Source: Deinococcales bacterium (lineage in GTDB: Bacteria > Deinococcota > Deinococci > Deinococcales > Deinococcaceae). From it: DNA of 15,535 bases. This document shows, one piece after another, positions 13,111 through 15,535 of this stretch; the first letter of the stretch is position 1, and every line of letters begins with the position of its first letter. Location: contig JANYFS010000019.1 of assembly GCA_025359705.1 (NCBI GenBank), positions 1 to 15,535 of the forward strand. The letters run 5' to 3'. The position numbers and the translations under genes were made by a program. The notes under the pieces were generated by a model. The model was not told the origin of the DNA and searched no databases. It was given only the letters and a program-made list of their open reading frames with translations.

Positions 13111-14121
13111 AATTGGGAACCCCTCGAGCGCCTCTTCTCCACCTGCCAAATCCCTGCGCTTTCGGTGGCGGTGGTGGGCCGTGACCGTGTGTTTTTCTCC
13201 CTCGAGCGGGGAATTGCCAACCTCGAGACGGGTGAAAAACTGACCCCGCAGCACCGCTATGATCTGGCAAGTTTGACCAAAGTGCTGGTCACACTGCCGC
13301 TGGTGATGGAACTGCTCGAGGGGAAAATTTGGCGGCTGAATCAGTGCTTGCAGGATTTTTACCCAAATATTACAGGCGACACGGGCAAAATTACCCTCGA
13401 GCAAATTTTGGCTCATACCTCTGGGCTGGTTCCTACCGTGCCATTGCACCTAGAAGGCGGCGGGAAAACGGAAATCCTCGAGCGGATTTTGCATCTTCCC
13501 CTCGAGTTTTCGCCAGGTAAAAAGTGCCGCTATAGCGATTTGGGTTTTATGCTGCTGGGAGATTTGCTCGAGCGGGAGCATGGTTTATCTTTGTTTGAAC
13601 TGATTAAGCGGGTAGGGCCGCTGTGTTACGGGGATGTGCGCTTTCCGCTGTTTCCAGCGGTTGCCACCGAGTTTTGTGCTTGGCGTGGTAAATTGCTGCA
13701 AGGCCAAGTCCACGACGAAAAAGCCTACGCGATGGGCGGGGCGGCAGGTCATGCGGGGGCGTTTGGGACTTTGCACGAAGTGGTTTCGGTGTCGCAAAAC
13801 CTGCTGAACACCCCGCCAGACTTGCTCGAGCGGATGACTCAGGTTCGCAGTCTCGAGGGGGATGGTTGCCCAAGGGGGTTGGGTTGGATTTTGGGACACC
13901 CGCGTTGTTCGGGTGGGGGCCGCTCGAGTCGTCAGGCGTTTGGGCATACGGGTTTTACAGGAACTTCCATTTGGCTCGAGCCACTGCGCGGGTACGCTAT
14001 GATTCTGCTGAGCAACCGCGTTCACCCCACCCGCCAAGATGGGCATGACCTATTAGGATTGAGGCGCAAATTTGGCGAAACGGTAGCTTCGCTCGAGTTT
14101 TACAAAGGAGATCTATTATGA
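13075..14121 (+). CDS. Beta-lactamase-family serine hydrolase, possible AmiE-like N-acetylmuramyl-L-alanine amidase
   Basis: A 348-residue member of the beta-lactamase/penicillin-binding superfamily (PF00144 type). The nucleophile motif is SLTK (S66-K69), the second motif YSD (153-155) and the third HTG (291-293). The stretch VHDEKAYAMGGAAGHAGAFG (212-231) and LLSNRVHPTR (311-320) resemble the subgroup that includes Bacillus subtilis AmiE (YbbE), which acts in MurNAc-peptide recycling. No signal peptide is seen, so it probably acts on imported substrate in the cytoplasm, unlike secreted AmiE. Context with anmK and a peptide importer supports removal of peptide from anhydro-muropeptides. An esterase or D-amino-peptidase is the alternative. 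ATGAAT is repeated three times at a 12-bp period at the start (13075, 13087, 13099), so the exact start is uncertain. Confidence 0.82.
   Translation: MNTPMNREMNTTNWEPLERLFSTCQIPALSVAVVGRDRVFFSLERGIANLETGEKLTPQHRYDLASLTKVLVTLPLVMELLEGKIWRLNQCLQDFYPNITGDTGKITLEQILAHTSGLVPTVPLHLEGGGKTEILERILHLPLEFSPGKKCRYSDLGFMLLGDLLEREHGLSLFELIKRVGPLCYGDVRFPLFPAVATEFCAWRGKLLQGQVHDEKAYAMGGAAGHAGAFGTLHEVVSVSQNLLNTPPDLLERMTQVRSLEGDGCPRGLGWILGHPRCSGGGRSSRQAFGHTGFTGTSIWLEPLRGYAMILLSNRVHPTRQDGHDLLGLRRKFGETVASLEFYKGDLL
14104..14110 (+). promoter_or_regulatory. Strong ribosome binding site of the WD40 gene
   Basis: AAAGGAG ends 7 nt before the ATG at 14118, inside the last codons of the hydrolase gene. It is among the best Shine-Dalgarno sequences in the window and fixes this start. 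Confidence 0.65.
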
Positions 14122-15431
14122 AAAAATATGCAATGGTGATGATGCTGGTGGGTGCGGGTTTGGTTTCTGGCTCGAGGGCCGAGGGTACGCTACCAGTTGT
14201 TCTAAGCATGAAGGGTATATATAAGTTGACAAACAGCCAGTTTAGCCCAGATGGTTCAAAACTGATAGTTTATGGATTTTTAGATAATTCCGAGAAATTT
14301 ACAATGGAATCTGGGATTCAAATTTGGGACGCACAAACGGGGAAACTGCTACATACACTTGGCGGATACAAAAATAAAATAACAGTGGTAAAATTTAGCA
14401 TAGATGGCACACGCTTGATCACAGGCTGCGGCGATGGAACGGTAAAAGTCTGGAATCCCAATTCTGGAGAACTGGTGAGCAGTGTTCGACCTAATACATA
14501 CGGCATTAAGGAACTGGCAGTTAATTCGCAACTTGCTTTTTTTGCGACGAGTGATTCAAATAACAACATTGTTATTTGGAATACGATAAAGGGAACCCCA
14601 GTAGGAAAAATAGACGAAGATCAATATGGATATGGAATGCTTGAATTTAGCAAAGATGGAAAAATGCTGATCCATGCTGCCGAAGATGCTGTAAGAATTA
14701 GAAAATTTGACGATTTGACTACGATAAAACTCATAAAATCGTCTGGAAGCGGAATGATCAATTCTGATACAACGCTATTGCTGACCAAAAAAAGCGAAAG
14801 AATAGACAATGCAGCTAATCTATATAATGTCGAATCTGGAAAGTTATCGAAAGAATTTTCTAATTTAGCTCCAGGTTTTTGGAATTCAATAGGCTTTAGT
14901 CCAGATGGATCAAAAATCTGGTCTTGGGAGAAAAATGGTAACATAAATATTTGGGATTCTAAAAACACAAAACTCTTGTTTACTATGAAAAAAGGAACAA
15001 GAGTATCTTTGCAGAAATCTTTTGGCCCAGATGGTTTTAGTATTGCCGCCGAAGGTGACGGACATTCAATTTCGATTTTGAGTTTAAATGATGGGAGCCT
15101 AACAAAAGTTCTAAAAGGTCATTCTGATGCGCTTGATCATTTATCATTCAGTCCTGACGGTACATTAATTTTATCATCAAGTAATGATGCGAAGATAAAA
15201 GTCTGGAATGCCCAATCGGGTATGTTATTGGCCTCTATGGAGCAATTGCCCAATTTTTCAAAAACAGATTTGGGTAAAATAGTTGCAAATAAGGTGTTAT
15301 CGACCTCAATTATTTACCCAGGTGCTTTTTCACAAGTTACTTTTAATTCAAATGGTACTAGAATTCTTACTCAAACTTTTGATCGGTTGATCAAACTCTA
15401 CGACTCCTCGAGCCTACTTTCCAAAAAATAA
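14118..15431 (+). CDS. Exported WD40-repeat protein
   Basis: A 437-residue protein with an N-terminal signal peptide (MKKYAMVMMLVGAGLVSGSRA, no lipobox Cys) and then about eight WD40-like repeats to the C-terminus. Typical repeat marks are FSPDGSKL...IQIWDAQTGKLL (42-78), FSIDGTRL...VKVWNPNSGEL (93-119), FSPDGSKI...INIWDSKNTKLL (260-287) and FSPDGTLI...IKVWNAQSGML (344-370). These predict a periplasmic or surface beta-propeller, probably for protein interaction; no catalytic domain is seen. It overlaps the hydrolase gene by ATGA. The body is AT-rich (22 G+C of 60 at 14761-14820, against 41 of 60 at 4441-4500) and has no CTCGAG from 14177 to 15406, although CTCGAG occurs at 14171 in the signal-peptide end and at 15407 near the stop. 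Foreign origin, or recent repeat expansion, is likely. Confidence 0.85.
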   Translation: MKKYAMVMMLVGAGLVSGSRAEGTLPVVLSMKGIYKLTNSQFSPDGSKLIVYGFLDNSEKFTMESGIQIWDAQTGKLLHTLGGYKNKITVVKFSIDGTRLITGCGDGTVKVWNPNSGELVSSVRPNTYGIKELAVNSQLAFFATSDSNNNIVIWNTIKGTPVGKIDEDQYGYGMLEFSKDGKMLIHAAEDAVRIRKFDDLTTIKLIKSSGSGMINSDTTLLLTKKSERIDNAANLYNVESGKLSKEFSNLAPGFWNSIGFSPDGSKIWSWEKNGNINIWDSKNTKLLFTMKKGTRVSLQKSFGPDGFSIAAEGDGHSISILSLNDGSLTKVLKGHSDALDHLSFSPDGTLILSSSNDAKIKVWNAQSGMLLASMEQLPNFSKTDLGKIVANKVLSTSIIYPGAFSQVTFNSNGTRILTQTFDRLIKLYDSSSLLSKK

Positions 15432-15440
15432 CCCACCACA

Positions 15441-15468
15441 CAAAACGGACAACGCAAAACGGATAAAC
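15441..15468 (+). repeat. Two 14-bp direct repeats after the WD40 gene
   Basis: CAAAACGGACAACG (15441-15454) is followed in register by CAAAACGGATAAAC (15455-15468) in the 40-bp gap before the next start codon. The period equals that of the repeats before dppB. Confidence 0.6.
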
Positions 15469-15471
15469 CCC

Positions 15472-15535
15472 ATGCTCGAGACTGAAAAACCAGGACAAAC
15501 CCCCCATCTGGATCTGCTCGAGCCGCTCGAGTTGG
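15472..15535 (+). CDS. Start of a further gene, truncated by the window end
   Basis: An ATG at 15472 opens a frame that stays open to the window end (21 codons, beginning MLETEKPGQ). Three CTCGAG palindromes (15475, 15517, 15526) all read Leu-Glu in this frame. The Shine-Dalgarno is weak (GGA at 15461-15463, 8 nt upstream). Nothing identifies the product. It follows the WD40 gene on the same strand by 40 bp. Confidence 0.4.
   Translation, partial: MLETEKPGQTPHLDLLEPLEL

Larger units (their letters stand above)
13..15531. repeat. Highly iterated palindrome CTCGAG across the window
   Basis: A hand count gives about 128 CTCGAG hexamers in 15,535 bp; a random sequence would hold about four. They fall in nearly every gene on both strands, in all three frames (Leu-Glu; x-Ser-Ser/Arg; x-Arg-x), and also between genes (e.g. 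3945, 3979, 4040, 8282, 8327). The bases on each side are mostly G or C. The longest gaps are 14177-15406 (WD40 body) and about 9738-10475 (end of the binding-protein gene). Confidence 0.93.

Noticed and set aside
13..15531. CTCGAG as cloning (XhoI) artefact, CRISPR or a mobile-element repeat.
   Set aside because: The copies are isolated hexamers with variable flanks and irregular spacing inside intact genes. No spacer pattern, transposase or target-site duplication is seen.
1..15535. tRNA, rRNA, CRISPR array, insertion sequence, or defence/phage genes.
   Set aside because: No cloverleaf, rRNA-like sequence, regular repeat-spacer array, transposase or phage gene was recognised on either strand.

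Overview
This 15.5 kb window looks like ordinary bacterial chromosome. It is tightly packed, with several 4-bp ATGA gene overlaps and short intergenic gaps. Its most striking property belongs to no single gene: the palindrome CTCGAG occurs about 125-130 times by my hand count, roughly once per 120 bp. About 4 would be expected by chance. The sites lie in coding sequence in all three frames, on genes of both strands, and between genes. This resembles the highly iterated palindromes (such as HIP1) of cyanobacteria. Moderate-to-high G+C, near-leaderless promoters and the gene families suggest a Deinococcota (Deinococcus/Thermus/Meiothermus-like) bacterium, but that placement is tentative.

Region 1 (1-6153) carries purine-breakdown genes around a signalling gene. 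An allantoinase (allB-like) and a CheA-type hybrid histidine kinase lie on the minus strand. A divergent plus-strand pair encodes an M20-family allantoate amidohydrolase/carbamoylase and, by ATGA overlap, an unusually short PucR-type regulator. AllB would open the allantoin ring, the M20 enzyme would hydrolyse allantoate, and PucR probably controls the set. The CheA-like protein has degenerate Hpt-like sequence with no obvious phospho-acceptor His, and a repeat-built linker.

Region 2 (6150-14121) looks like a cell-wall (muropeptide) recycling locus. A GntR/UTRA regulator and anmK (anhydro-MurNAc kinase) read leftward. A family-5 peptide-binding protein, a DUF3885-like protein, two Dpp/Opp-type permeases and a beta-lactamase-family hydrolase resembling Bacillus AmiE (YbbE) read rightward. 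The shared intergenic region carries GntR-type half-sites (TGGTATTATACCA, TGGTATTA, TGGTCTA) over the likely -10 boxes in both directions. The inferred flow is: import of muropeptides, removal of the peptide by the AmiE-like enzyme, then phosphorylation of anhydro-MurNAc by AnmK. No transporter ATPase, MurQ or NagZ is encoded here.

Region 3 (14118-15535) is a secreted WD40-repeat protein, translationally coupled to the operon. Its body is AT-rich and lacks CTCGAG for 1,230 bp, although CTCGAG sits at both its ends. The start of another gene runs off the window.

A second theme is short tandem duplication (7-15 bp units) in intergenic gaps, at gene starts (two genes have their start codon inside 12-bp tandem repeats) and in the kinase linker.
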